This document shows, one piece after another, positions 37,417-46,221 of a DNA stretch of 64,000 bases. The stretch is taken from contig NZ_FXAN01000072.1 in NCBI RefSeq assembly GCF_900176645.1, positions 62,001-126,000 of the forward strand. The letters run 5' to 3'. The notes under the pieces are model-generated. The model was not told the DNA's origin. It saw only the letters and a program-made list of their open reading frames with translations, and did no database searches. Each line of letters opens with the position of its first letter. The stretch's first letter is position 1. This DNA is from Burkholderia singularis (lineage in GTDB: Bacteria > Pseudomonadota > Gammaproteobacteria > Burkholderiales > Burkholderiaceae). The translations under genes were made by a program, and so were the position numbers.

Positions 37417-38754
37417 TCAGCCCGGCAGCGCAGGCAAAACCTTGCCGGCACACGTCCCGAAACCGACTCGATACCCGTCGCCTTGACACCAACCGGCCAG
37501 CGTCAGTTCATCGCCGTCCTCGATGAACGTGCGCGCGCCGCCGCCGGTGAGCGGCGCCGGCTCCTTGCCGTTCCAAGTCAGCTCGAGCAGGCTGCCGAAT
37601 GCGTCCTTCGTCGGCCCGCTGATCGTGCCCGAGCCCATCAGATCGCCGATTCGCGTATTGCAGCCGGATACCGTGTGATGCGCGAGCTGCTGCGCGATCG
37701 TCCAGTACAGATACTTGAAGTTGGTGCGAGAGATCGTCGTCGCGTCGGGCGCGCCTTCCGGCTTCAGCCGCACCTCAAGCGTGATGTCGAACGCGCTCTC
37801 GCCCGTATCGCGCAGATACGCGAGCGGCGGCGGCGTCTGCTGCGGCTGCGCGGTGCGAAACGGCTCGAGCGCGTCGAGCGTGACGATCCAAGGCGAGATC
37901 GTCGTCGCGAACGTCTTGGCGTTGAACGGCCCGAGCGGCACGTATTCCCATTGCTGGATATCGCGTGCGCTCCAGTCGTTCAGGAGCACCATGCCGAATA
38001 CATGCGACTGCGCGTTCGCGCATGCGATCGGCTCGCCGAGCGCATTGCCGCGCCCGATGATAAAGCCCGTCTCCAGCTCGAAATCGAGCTTGCGGCATGC
38101 GCCGAACACCGGGCGCTCGTGGTCCGGCAGCTTCAGTTGCCCGTTCGGCCGGCGCACCGGCGTACCGCTGACGACCACCGACGATGCGCGCCCGTTGTAG
38201 GCGATCGGCATCTCCGACCAGTTCGGCAACAACGCGTTCTTCGGGTCGCGGAACATCGAGCCGACGTTCGTCGCATGTTCTTTCGACGAATAGAAATCGG
38301 TATAGCCGGGGATGTCGACGGGCAAATGCAGCGTCGCGTCGCGCTGCGCGACGAGCACACGCTTGCGCAACACCCCGTCGTCACGCAGCCGCGCGTTGCC
38401 GCGCTCGAGCAGCTCGCTCAGTTGGACGCGCACGCTGCGCCAAGCGTCGCGGCCAAGCGCGATGAAATCATTCAGCGAAGGCCGCTCGAACACGGCCGCC
38501 GAGCCGGCGCCCGGCACGCTCAGCAAGCCCGTGCGCTGCAGCGCCGCCAGATCGACGATCGCGTCACCGAGTGCGACACCCGCGCGACGCGTCGAAAAAC
38601 GCACGTCGCTGAAGATGCCGAACGGCAGATTCTGAATCGGAAAATCGCATGCGGGATCGTTCGCCGAATCGAGCCAGCTTTTGCGCGCCGGATCGATGCT
38701 TGCCTGCCATGCCGCGTGCAGCATTTCGCTCTGTTGATCGGATTGGATGCTCAT
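37417..38754 (-). CDS. fahA: Fumarylacetoacetase
   Basis: A 445-residue enzyme that hydrolyses fumarylacetoacetate to fumarate and acetoacetate, the last step of the homogentisate pathway. The FAH core is seen in [15 protein letters not shown] (metal-binding Asp and active-site region), [15 protein letters not shown] [15 protein letters not shown] (Glu pair), [11 protein letters not shown] (Asp of the metal site) and [11 protein letters not shown]. The start overlaps the hmgA stop by four bases (ATGA), so the two are translationally coupled. Length and order match proteobacterial hmgA-fahA pairs. Confidence 0.96.
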   Translation of the reverse strand: MSIQSDQQSEMLHAAWQASIDPARKSWLDSANDPACDFPIQNLPFGIFSDVRFSTRRAGVALGDAIVDLAALQRTGLLSVPGAGSAAVFERPSLNDFIALGRDAWRSVRVQLSELLERGNARLRDDGVLRKRVLVAQRDATLHLPVDIPGYTDFYSSKEHATNVGSMFRDPKNALLPNWSEMPIAYNGRASSVVVSGTPVRRPNGQLKLPDHERPVFGACRKLDFELETGFIIGRGNALGEPIACANAQSHVFGMVLLNDWSARDIQQWEYVPLGPFNAKTFATTISPWIVTLDALEPFRTAQPQQTPPPLAYLRDTGESAFDITLEVRLKPEGAPDATTISRTNFKYLYWTIAQQLAHHTVSGCNTRIGDLMGSGTISGPTKDAFGSLLELTWNGKEPAPLTGGGARTFIEDGDELTLAGWCQGDGYRVGFGTCAGKVLPALPG

Positions 38755-40103
38755 CGACGCTCCGGATTGAAGTGTTTATTCAGGCCTTGCCAGCATTCGA
38801 AATAATTCGCCTGCAACTGGGCGCTCTCGAGCGCGAAGCGGGTTGGACGGATCAGCGTGCGGGTCTCGAACATGAAGGCCATCGTGTCGGCCACCTTGTG
38901 CGGCTTGGCCGTATCGCTCGCGCACGCCTTCTCGAACGTGTCCGCATCCGGCCCGTGCCCCGACATGCAATTGTGCAGGCTCGCGCCGCCCGGCACGAAA
39001 CCTTCGGCCTTCGCGTCGTAGACGCCGTGCACGAGCCCCATGAACTCGCTCGCGACGTTGCGATGAAACCACGGCGGGCGGAACGTGTCCTCCGCCACGA
39101 GCCAGCGCGGCGGGAAGATCACGAAGTCGAGCGTATCGACGCCGGGCGTGTCGCTCTGCGCCTGCAGCACGAGGAAGATCGACGGGTCCGGATGATCGTG
39201 GCTGATCGAGCCGATCGTGTTGAAGCGCCGCAAGTCGTACTTGTACGGTGCATAGTTGCCGTGCCATGCGACGACGTCGAACGGCGAATGACCGATCTCG
39301 GCGCGCCAGAAACGGCCGTTGAGCTTCGCGACGAGTTCGAACGCGCCTTCACGGTCTTCATACGACGCATGCGGCGTCAAGAAATCGCGCGGATTCGCAA
39401 GCCCGTTCGAGCCGATCGGCCCGAGATCCGGCAGACGCAGCAGCGCGCCGAAGTTCTCGCAGATATAGCCGCGCGCCTGCCCGTCCGGCAGCGCAACCGC
39501 AAAGCGCACGCCGCGCGGAATCACCGCGATCTCGAACGGCTCGACGTCGAGCCGCCCCAGCTCGGTCATGATGAAGAGCCGGCCCTGCTGCGGCACGATC
39601 AACAGCTCGCCGTCGGCGCTGTAGAAAAAGCGCTCGTGCATCGAGCGGTTTGCCGCGTACAGATGGATCGCGCAGCCACTCATGGCCGCGGCCGAGCCGT
39701 TGCCGCCCATCGTCACCCAGCCGTCGACGAAATCGGTCGGCTGCGCGGGCATCGGCAGCGGGTCCCAGCGCAGCTGGTTCGGCGGCGTCGGCGGCACGTC
39801 GTGCGAATCGGCGAATTCGGCGATTACCAGGCGCTCGCCCGGCACGGATTCGAACGGCCGATGCATGGCCGCGGGCCGAATCCGGTACAGCCATGAGCGG
39901 CGGTTGTGCGCGCGCGGCGCAGTGAACGCAGTACCGGACAACTGCTCCGCATAAAGTCCGTATGGCGCGCGCTGCGGCGAATTGCGCCCATGCGGCAGCG
40001 TGCCCGGCAGTACCTCGGTCGCGAATTCGTTTGCGAAGCCGCTCTGATAGCCGGCCTCGCCCGGTTTCGAAAAATCCAGCGTCATGATGGTCGTTTTCTC
40101 CAT
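38751..40103 (-). CDS. hmgA: Homogentisate 1,2-dioxygenase
   Basis: A 450-residue iron(II) dioxygenase that opens the ring of homogentisate to maleylacetoacetate. It begins with the family block [19 protein letters not shown]. It shows the cupin-type iron site: [11 protein letters not shown], then [20 protein letters not shown] (Glu and His ligands) and the C-terminal [16 protein letters not shown] maleylacetoacetate isomerase gene, which should act between HmgA and FahA, is not in this cluster. It follows the permease gene directly. Confidence 0.96.
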   Translation of the reverse strand: MEKTTIMTLDFSKPGEAGYQSGFANEFATEVLPGTLPHGRNSPQRAPYGLYAEQLSGTAFTAPRAHNRRSWLYRIRPAAMHRPFESVPGERLVIAEFADSHDVPPTPPNQLRWDPLPMPAQPTDFVDGWVTMGGNGSAAAMSGCAIHLYAANRSMHERFFYSADGELLIVPQQGRLFIMTELGRLDVEPFEIAVIPRGVRFAVALPDGQARGYICENFGALLRLPDLGPIGSNGLANPRDFLTPHASYEDREGAFELVAKLNGRFWRAEIGHSPFDVVAWHGNYAPYKYDLRRFNTIGSISHDHPDPSIFLVLQAQSDTPGVDTLDFVIFPPRWLVAEDTFRPPWFHRNVASEFMGLVHGVYDAKAEGFVPGGASLHNCMSGHGPDADTFEKACASDTAKPHKVADTMAFMFETRTLIRPTRFALESAQLQANYFECWQGLNKHFNPERR

Positions 40104-41462
40104 TCAGGCAATATTCGGCGCGGCCGGATCGCGTCGGCGCGCAACGCCCGCGAGGCCGAGCACGAAGATCGCCGAGCCCAGCACCGGCACCGCGGCCGCG
40201 TGAAACAGCGCGTCGTGCGTCCAGCCCAGCGCGATCAACTGCCCGCCGACGAGCGGGCCGAGCACCGAACCGACGCGGCCGATGCCCAGACTCCAGCCGA
40301 TGCCCGTCGAACGCAGCGACGTCGGGTAATAATGGCCCGCAAGCGCATTGACGGCCGGCTGTCCGCCGACGATGCAAAACCCGCCGACGAACACCGCCGC
40401 GAGCAGCAACGGCAGCACGTGCGCGACCGTGCCGATCAGGCCGACCGCGAGCGCGGCGCACGCGAAGCAGGCGAACAGCACGCGCGCGAAGCCGTGCCGC
40501 TCGATCAACCAGCCGAGCAACAGCGTGCCCGCCACGCCGCCCGTCTGCAGCACCGTGCCGACAACCACGGCCGTCTCGTTCGCATAGCCCGCATCGCGGA
40601 TCACGGTCGGCAGCCAGTTCGATAAAAAATACAAGTCGATCAGATTCATGAAGCTGATCGCCCACAACAGCAGCGTGACGCGCGCGCGCCCCGCGCGAAA
40701 CAGCTCGGCCACCGGCGCGCCGCGCGGCGCGGCCTCGCGCACGACGAGCATCGTATCGGCGGCGAGCGGCAGTTGCGGCGCGAATCGCGCGAGCCAAGCG
40801 CGCGCCGCCTGCTGCCGGCCGCGCAGCACCAGAAACTGCGGCGACTCGGGCAAACACGCGGCCATCGCCACGGCAAGCACGAGCGGCGCCGCGCCGCCGA
40901 CGAAGAACACCGCGCGCCAGCCGAACGCAGGAATCAGCGCGGCGCTGACGAAGCCGCCCAACGCCGCGCCGAGCGTGAAGCCGCACGACACGATCATCAT
41001 TCGCTTCACGCGATGCGCGGCCGGACTGCATTCGCCGACGAGCGCCATCGCGTTCGGCATGATGCAGCCGAGCCCCAGGCCCGTGACGAAGCGCAGCGCG
41101 ATCAGCGCGGGAATCGTCGGCGCGAACGGCGTGGCGAGCATCGTCGCCGCGAAAAACAGCGTCGCGCCGATCAGCACCGGCCGGCGGCCGATCCGGTCGG
41201 CCAGCACCGACAAGCCGAGCGCACCGATCAGCATCCCGAACAGGCTCGCGCTGAACACGGGGCCGAGCACCTGTTTCTGGACGCCCCACTCGGCGATCAC
41301 GCTCGGCGCGACATAGCCCATCGCCTGCGCGTCGAAGCCGTCGAGCACGAGACTCAGCCCGCACAGCGTCAGCAGTAGCGCGTGGAACGCGCGATGGTGC
41401 GTGCCGTCGATCACGCGCTCGACTTCGAGCACGCGCGCCGCCTCGGGTGCCCGCGCGCTCAT
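40104..41462 (-). CDS. MFS aromatic-acid:H+ symporter (AAHS family)
   Basis: A 452-residue permease with 12 hydrophobic segments. The AAHS signature is present in helix 1 (LVLDGFDAQAMGYVAPSV), with the Asp shown in PcaK-type proteins to matter for aromatic acid uptake. The loop motif LADRIGRRPVLIGATLFF follows, and CIMPNAMALVGECSP lies in helix 4. It is embedded between the DUF2783 gene (four-base overlap) and hmgA. That predicts uptake of the aromatic acid that feeds the homogentisate route, such as a hydroxyphenylacetate. Confidence 0.93.
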   Translation of the reverse strand: MSARAPEAARVLEVERVIDGTHHRAFHALLLTLCGLSLVLDGFDAQAMGYVAPSVIAEWGVQKQVLGPVFSASLFGMLIGALGLSVLADRIGRRPVLIGATLFFAATMLATPFAPTIPALIALRFVTGLGLGCIMPNAMALVGECSPAAHRVKRMMIVSCGFTLGAALGGFVSAALIPAFGWRAVFFVGGAAPLVLAVAMAACLPESPQFLVLRGRQQAARAWLARFAPQLPLAADTMLVVREAAPRGAPVAELFRAGRARVTLLLWAISFMNLIDLYFLSNWLPTVIRDAGYANETAVVVGTVLQTGGVAGTLLLGWLIERHGFARVLFACFACAALAVGLIGTVAHVLPLLLAAVFVGGFCIVGGQPAVNALAGHYYPTSLRSTGIGWSLGIGRVGSVLGPLVGGQLIALGWTHDALFHAAAVPVLGSAIFVLGLAGVARRRDPAAPNIA

Positions 41463-41701
41463 TGCGTTGCCCGCCCGGCCCCGGCAAGCGGCGACGCCGC
41501 GACAGCATGCGCGCCGCCGCGCGCGAGCGCCATCGCCTCGCGCAGCACGTCGAGATCGCCGACCTGGTTGGCCAGCAGCAGGATCAGCTTCGCGTTGACG
41601 CGTTGGCTTTCGTCGTCGGACAGATCGCGGTGCATGTCGATCAGCGCTTCGTAGAATGCGTCCGGGTCCGCCAGACGCGGGCGGGTGTCGAGATGGCGCA
41701 T
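41459..41701 (-). CDS. Small DUF2783 protein, probable coupling partner of the FAD hydroxylase
   Basis: An 80-residue acidic protein, with strong AGGAGG before its ATG. It reads RPRLADPDAFYEALIDMHRD, then LSDDESQRVNAKLILLLANQ and VGDLDVLREAMALAR: an all-helical small protein with no cysteine or catalytic motif. This matches DUF2783. In Pseudomonas putida a comparably small protein, MhaB, is described as coupling partner of 3-hydroxyphenylacetate 6-hydroxylase MhaA. Here the gene lies between an FAD hydroxylase and a permease, the same neighbours, so an MhaB-like role is a reasonable inference. Confidence 0.75.
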   Translation of the reverse strand: MRHLDTRPRLADPDAFYEALIDMHRDLSDDESQRVNAKLILLLANQVGDLDVLREAMALARGGAHAVAASPLAGAGRATQ

Positions 41702-41742
41702 CGGGTACCTCCTGTCTCCATTGGTATGACGGGGCAGCATGT

Positions 41743-43404
41743 TCACGCGGCGCCGATCGCGCGCAGCAGCGCGGCGCGCACCGCGCGCGCATCCGCCGAT
41801 CGCATGCGCGCGCACACGTGCTGATCCGGACGCAGCAGGTAGAACGTGCCGGGGCGCGCGTCGTAGCGCTGTGCGGCGAGCCCGTCGACGTCCTCGATCA
41901 CATCGACGCCCGGCACCGCGCGCCCCTGCGCGCGCGGCACGACGAGCACCGGCGCGATGGGCAGCGCTTGATCGCGCGTCAACTCGACGAGCGCCTGCGC
42001 ATCGTCGATCGTGCCGAACCAGAGGCCCGAGAAGCCGCCCCGCACATGCTGCAGCAGCCAGCCGGGCTCGCCGCGCGCGACGACGGGCGCATCGATCGCG
42101 ACCGCGCCCGGCACCGGAGCGCCGTCAAACGCGTCGCCCGCGCGATCCGCGGTATTGAGCGGCGAATCGGCGAGCACCGCGGGCACCGACAGTCGCCCGC
42201 TATTGACGAGCCCGCGCGCGAACTCGCAATCGCGGGCCAGTTCGAGCGTGGCGTCGCGAAACGTGCGCGACACCGCGCACTTCGGCGTGATGAAATCGGT
42301 CGCGCGCGTCGAATGGCGGATGTTCTCGTCGGCGGCGAATTCGCGCTCAGTCGCGTAGGTGTCGAGCAGCGCATCGGGCGCACGTCCGCTTAGCACGAGC
42401 GCGAGCTTCCACGCAAGATTGTCGGCATCCTGCACGCCGCTATTCGCGCCGCGCGCGCCGAACGGCGACACGCCGTGCGCCGCGTCGCCCGCGAACAGCA
42501 CGCGGCCATGCCGGAAGCTGTCCATCCGCTGGCAACGGAACGTATAGACGCTGACCCACTCGAGTTCGAACTCGGCGTCGGGGCCGAGCAGCGCGCGCAC
42601 GCGCGGGATCACGCGCTCGGGCGCCTTCTCCGCGACCGGATCGGCATCCCAGCCGAGTTGGAAGTCGATCCGCCAGATGCCGTCGGGCTGCCGATGCAGC
42701 AGCACCGACTGGTTGCGATGAAACGGCGGATCAAACCAGAACCAACGTTCGGCCGGAAACGGTGCGCTCATCTTCACGTCGGCGATCAGGAAGCGATCCT
42801 TGAACGTGCGGCCTCGGCTGTCGAGCCCCATCATCGCGCGCAGCGGGCTCTTCGAGCCGTCGGCCGCGATCACGTATCGCGCGCGCAGCGTGTACGGGCC
42901 ATCGGGCGTCTCGACCTCGAGCGTCACGTGATCGGCCGTCTGCCCGATGCCCGTCACGCGGTTCCTCCAGCGCAGATCGAGATTCGGCAGCTCGCTCGCA
43001 CGCTCGGCCAGATAACCTTCGACGTAATATTGCTGCAGATTGACGAACGCGGGCCGCTGGCATCCCGCATCCGGCAGCAGATCGAACGCGTAGATCAGCT
43101 CGTCGCGCAGGAACACCTTGCCGACGTTCCAGCCCACGCCCTTTTGCGCAATCCGCTCGCCGCAGCCGAGCCGGTCCAGAATTTCGAGGGTGCGCTTCGC
43201 GAAGCAGATCGCGCGCGAACCGGTCGCGAGGGTGTCGTCGTCGTCGAGCAGCACGACGGGCACGTCGCGCTGAGCCAGATCGATCGCCGCCGCCAGTCCG
43301 ACCGGCCCCGCGCCGACCACCACCACCGGATGCGGCGCGAGTGCGTCGGCATATTCGGCGCGCGGCCGGCAACCGAACTTCAGCGTCTGGTAATCGGTGC
43401 TCAT
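41743..43404 (-). CDS. FAD-dependent aromatic hydroxylase, probable 3-hydroxyphenylacetate 6-hydroxylase
   Basis: A 553-residue class A flavoprotein monooxygenase of the PheA/TfdB/MhpA group. It has the N-terminal GxGxxG dinucleotide fold (VVVGAGPVGLAAAIDLAQ, about residues 27-44), the DG motif (ARYVIAADGSKSPLR) and the second FAD motif (GRVLFAGDAAHGVSPFGARG). A thioredoxin-like C-terminal domain follows. These enzymes hydroxylate phenolic substrates with NAD(P)H and oxygen. Co-location with hmgA-fahA, an AAHS permease and a DUF2783 protein points to conversion of 3-hydroxyphenylacetate to homogentisate. That substrate is inferred from context. Confidence 0.85.
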   Translation of the reverse strand: MSTDYQTLKFGCRPRAEYADALAPHPVVVVGAGPVGLAAAIDLAQRDVPVVLLDDDDTLATGSRAICFAKRTLEILDRLGCGERIAQKGVGWNVGKVFLRDELIYAFDLLPDAGCQRPAFVNLQQYYVEGYLAERASELPNLDLRWRNRVTGIGQTADHVTLEVETPDGPYTLRARYVIAADGSKSPLRAMMGLDSRGRTFKDRFLIADVKMSAPFPAERWFWFDPPFHRNQSVLLHRQPDGIWRIDFQLGWDADPVAEKAPERVIPRVRALLGPDAEFELEWVSVYTFRCQRMDSFRHGRVLFAGDAAHGVSPFGARGANSGVQDADNLAWKLALVLSGRAPDALLDTYATEREFAADENIRHSTRATDFITPKCAVSRTFRDATLELARDCEFARGLVNSGRLSVPAVLADSPLNTADRAGDAFDGAPVPGAVAIDAPVVARGEPGWLLQHVRGGFSGLWFGTIDDAQALVELTRDQALPIAPVLVVPRAQGRAVPGVDVIEDVDGLAAQRYDARPGTFYLLRPDQHVCARMRSADARAVRAALLRAIGAA

Positions 43405-43415
43405 GGTCGCCGCGC

Positions 43416-44372
43416 TCAGCCTTCGAGGGTTTGCCACATGTCCTTGTCGCGCTCGGCCGTCCAGATCCGCGGGTGCGGATATTGGGTCGCCTCGTCGAAC
43501 GCGCGCGTCACGTCAAACGGCATGCAGTGATCGAAAATCACCCATTCGCCGAATTTAGGCTTCAGCGCCGCGTAGGTTTCCTTGTACAGCGCGTTCAGAT
43601 CCTTGCCCGCCGCCGCGCCCGCCTTCACGTTCGCGTACAGCTCGCTGACGAACGCGCGCGTGCCGGCAAGCCCGAGGGCGACCTCCTGCGGTGTCTTCAG
43701 CGCCGCGCCGCGGCCCGGCACGAGCTTCTCCGGCTTGAGCGCCGCGATCGCGTCGAGCGTATGCGGCCAGTCCTCGAAGTACGCATCGCCCGCATACGGC
43801 GTTGCGCCGTATTCGACGAGATCGCCCGACAGCAGTACTTTCTCCTGTGGCAACCAAACGACCGTGTCGCCCTTCGTGTGCCCGCGCCCCAACTGCAGGA
43901 TCTTCACCTCGAGTTTGCCGAGCCAGAGCGTCATCTCGCCTTTGAACGTCAGCGTCGGCCACGTCAGGCCCGGCACCGACTCGACCGAGCGGAACAGCCG
44001 CGGAAAGCGTTCGATCTCGCTTTTCATGTCGGCCGCGCCACGCTCGACGATCAGGTCGTAGGTGTCCTGGCTCGCGATCACGTGATCGGCGCCATACGCC
44101 GACGCGCCCAGCACCCGCACCGCGTGGTAGTGCGTGAGCAGCACGTACTTGATCGGTTTGTCGGTGACTTCGCGAATGCGGCGGATCACGTCCTGCGCCA
44201 TCACGGGCGTCGCCTGCGTATCGGCCACGAGCACCGCATCGTCGCCGATGATGATCCCGGTGTTCGGGTCGCCTTCGGCGGTGTAAGCGTAAGCATGCTC
44301 GGACAGGCGCTCGAACGTCACCTGCTTGTCAGTCAAATCCGCCTGCGAGGCGAATGTCTTGTCACCGGCCAT
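43416..44372 (-). CDS. Metallo-beta-lactamase-fold protein with reduced metal site
   Basis: A 318-residue cytoplasmic protein, with no signal peptide; GAGAGGAAAG precedes the ATG. The fold is shown by GIIIGDDAVLVADTQATP, LLTHYHAVRVLGASAYG, GRGHTKGDTVVW and VLLSGDLVEYG. The metal motif HxHxDH is H81-Y-H83-A-V85-R86, so the second-metal Asp and His are gone, and the late PGHG His is Arg221 (PGRGA). His81, His83 and His165 could still hold one metal. It is the first gene of the homogentisate operon. An esterase or lactonase acting on a pathway intermediate is possible. Confidence 0.85.
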   Translation of the reverse strand: MAGDKTFASQADLTDKQVTFERLSEHAYAYTAEGDPNTGIIIGDDAVLVADTQATPVMAQDVIRRIREVTDKPIKYVLLTHYHAVRVLGASAYGADHVIASQDTYDLIVERGAADMKSEIERFPRLFRSVESVPGLTWPTLTFKGEMTLWLGKLEVKILQLGRGHTKGDTVVWLPQEKVLLSGDLVEYGATPYAGDAYFEDWPHTLDAIAALKPEKLVPGRGAALKTPQEVALGLAGTRAFVSELYANVKAGAAAGKDLNALYKETYAALKPKFGEWVIFDHCMPFDVTRAFDEATQYPHPRIWTAERDKDMWQTLEG

Positions 44373-44477
44373 CTTTCCTCTCCTTGCTCCGCTCGGCAAA
44401 AGCGCCGCTTCGATTCGTAGTGGGCCGAACCATACGCCTGGTTTCCCGATGGGCGACCCATTGATTACGAATAGTAC

Positions 44478-44491
44478 AATCGATTTCGATT
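44478..44491. promoter_or_regulatory. Candidate operator upstream of the homogentisate operon
   Basis: AATCGA (44478-44483), TT, TCGATT (44486-44491) is a perfect inverted repeat in a low-GC stretch 106 bases upstream of the first operon gene. Similar words (GATTACGAATAG) lie just beside it. It is also upstream of the divergent EAL gene. The regulator is not known; an IclR gene lies 2 kb away. Confidence 0.45.
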
Positions 44492-44633
44492 AGTGAAATT
44501 AACGTATACCCTAATCTCCCGGCCAGGCCCGATATCGATATGAGCAAATCGCGCAACCAATCAGGCGCGGCGCTGCTACTATCATTCGTATAGACGGCGG
44601 CCGATTCGGCCGCCTTTCTTCCATCCGGAGTCC

Positions 44634-45446
44634 ATGGTTCCGCCCACCATTGCCGAACTCGTCGCCCGCGCGGGCAAGCTGCCGTTTCTGCGCGAGCACC
44701 TCGCGCTCGACGACGACGCGCATGGCGCGCACGCGTATGCACAGCTGCGCGATGCGCGTCTCGAAAGCGCGTATGAGCCGATTTACGACGTGTCGATGCC
44801 GGGCGCGCCGCAATCGGCATCGCTCACCGACGCGATCGAGCGCTACGGCGACGAGCTGGGCTTTCAGGCCATTACGCAGATGGGCGGCGCGCCGTTCGAT
44901 CCGTTTGACGCGGTGGCCGACGATCAGTCGCTCGTCGCGCTCGACCGGCTCGCGCGCAGCCTGCATGCGATCAATTTCTTCGGCGCGCAGCGGCACGGGC
45001 TGCTGTTCCTGCGCGTGCACGAACGGCTGCTAAAGAGCGTCAAGTACGACCACGGCAAGCATTTCTCGAGCGTGCTCGAGAGCTTCGGCCTGAGCCCCGA
45101 GCGCATCGTGATCGAGCTGCCGGCCGCGGCCGTCGCACATAAGACCTTTCTCGGCTATCTGACGAAGAGCTATCAGCACTACGGATTCAAGGTCGCGGAC
45201 AAGCTGCCCGATCCGGGCCGCATTCTCGCCGTCGAATCGGAGATGGCGCGCCCCGACTACATCAAAATGGACGCGTCTGCCGCGCTGCGCGAAGGCATGG
45301 TGAAGGCGCTCGTCGGCTACGCACAGCGCGTGCACATTCCGCTCATCTTCGATCACGTCGTCGATGAAACGCAGTTCGAGCTGTTGCGCCAATATGACGT
45401 GCGGCTCGTGCAAGGGCCGGTGTTCTCGCACCCGGCTGCGGTTTGA
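44634..45446 (+). CDS. Degenerate EAL-domain protein
   Basis: A 270-residue protein covering one EAL domain. The scaffold is visible: LESAYEPIYDV (opening strand), GFQAITQMGG, RIVIELPAAAV, YIKMDASAALREGMV and RLVQGPVFSHP. The catalytic signature is not: EALLR is replaced by DAIERYG, the NVS and DDFG motifs are absent (INFFGAQ and ADKLPD instead), and the EGVE block reads FDHVVDE. The Lys of LKID is kept (IKMD). It therefore probably does not hydrolyse c-di-GMP and may bind it or a protein. It is divergent from the homogentisate operon. Confidence 0.82.
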   Translation: MVPPTIAELVARAGKLPFLREHLALDDDAHGAHAYAQLRDARLESAYEPIYDVSMPGAPQSASLTDAIERYGDELGFQAITQMGGAPFDPFDAVADDQSLVALDRLARSLHAINFFGAQRHGLLFLRVHERLLKSVKYDHGKHFSSVLESFGLSPERIVIELPAAAVAHKTFLGYLTKSYQHYGFKVADKLPDPGRILAVESEMARPDYIKMDASAALREGMVKALVGYAQRVHIPLIFDHVVDETQFELLRQYDVRLVQGPVFSHPAAV

Positions 45447-45498
45447 AAAAGCAGAAGAACGGGCGACTGATGCGCGGCCGCCCGCGTCGCGCCACGCA

Positions 45499-45906
45499 TC
45501 AGTCGCCGCCGTCGAACACCGGCAGGCTGCCCGCCACGTCAACTCCCGGCACACGGTTGGCGTACCAGGTGTGCGCGCCTGGGCGAATCCGTGACGGATC
45601 GTCGAGCGTCGCGTAATTGAATTCGACCGTCTCGGGCGCATTCGACCGTCGATATTCGAGCTGCGTGCCGCACTGCACGCAGAAACGCCGCCCGGCCCAC
45701 GTGCTCGACGCGTACACGCGCGGCTCGCCCTTCACGTATTCGAATGCGCCGATCGGCACCGACGCCCACGCAAGCACGGCGGCGCCAGTCGTCCGCTGAC
45801 ATAGCCGGCAGTGGCAAAAGCCGGCGCTCGCGGGCTCGACGGTGATCCGATAGCGAATCGCGCCACATGCGCAACCGCCCGTCAACGGTTCGAAACTCGG
45901 CATCAT
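45499..45906 (-). CDS. GFA-domain zinc-binding protein
   Basis: A 135-residue protein of the GFA (glutathione-dependent formaldehyde-activating) family. The cysteine set is complete: GGCACGAIRYR, AGFCHCRLCQRTTGA and FCVQCGTQLEYR, giving CxC, CxCxxC and CxxC zinc ligands. GGGAGA precedes the ATG. Most family members are of unknown function; the founding enzyme joins formaldehyde with glutathione. It is convergent with the EAL gene, about 50 bases apart. The activity here is not assignable. Confidence 0.87.
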   Translation of the reverse strand: MMPSFEPLTGGCACGAIRYRITVEPASAGFCHCRLCQRTTGAAVLAWASVPIGAFEYVKGEPRVYASSTWAGRRFCVQCGTQLEYRRSNAPETVEFNYATLDDPSRIRPGAHTWYANRVPGVDVAGSLPVFDGGD

Positions 45907-46221
45907 GGATCTCCCGCACACATATTTTGCTGCGGCGATCGCGCCGCAATGGGGCTGCGGCGTTCAGATTACAACCGATTTCAGGCAACGGGCACCATCG
46001 GCGGACCGCAACTGGCAACTGGCTACCGGAATGCGCACCGGTGCGGCGCGGCAACCGACAGCCCGAGTTCACGTGCAACGACGCATGCATAAATAGGACG
46101 GCGCAACGCGACTGACGTAACACCGTCGATGCTCCCGTAAACGCGCCCCCCTGCGCGCCATCCGCCCGGCCGCCCGGCATTCGGCGCAAGCCGCCGCCTC
46201 GCACCGCAAACGGCCGGCCTG
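45907..46221. other. Intergenic region between GFA and IclR genes
   Basis: About 315 bases with no frame that I can support as coding. No terminator or RNA gene was recognised. Confidence 0.4.
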
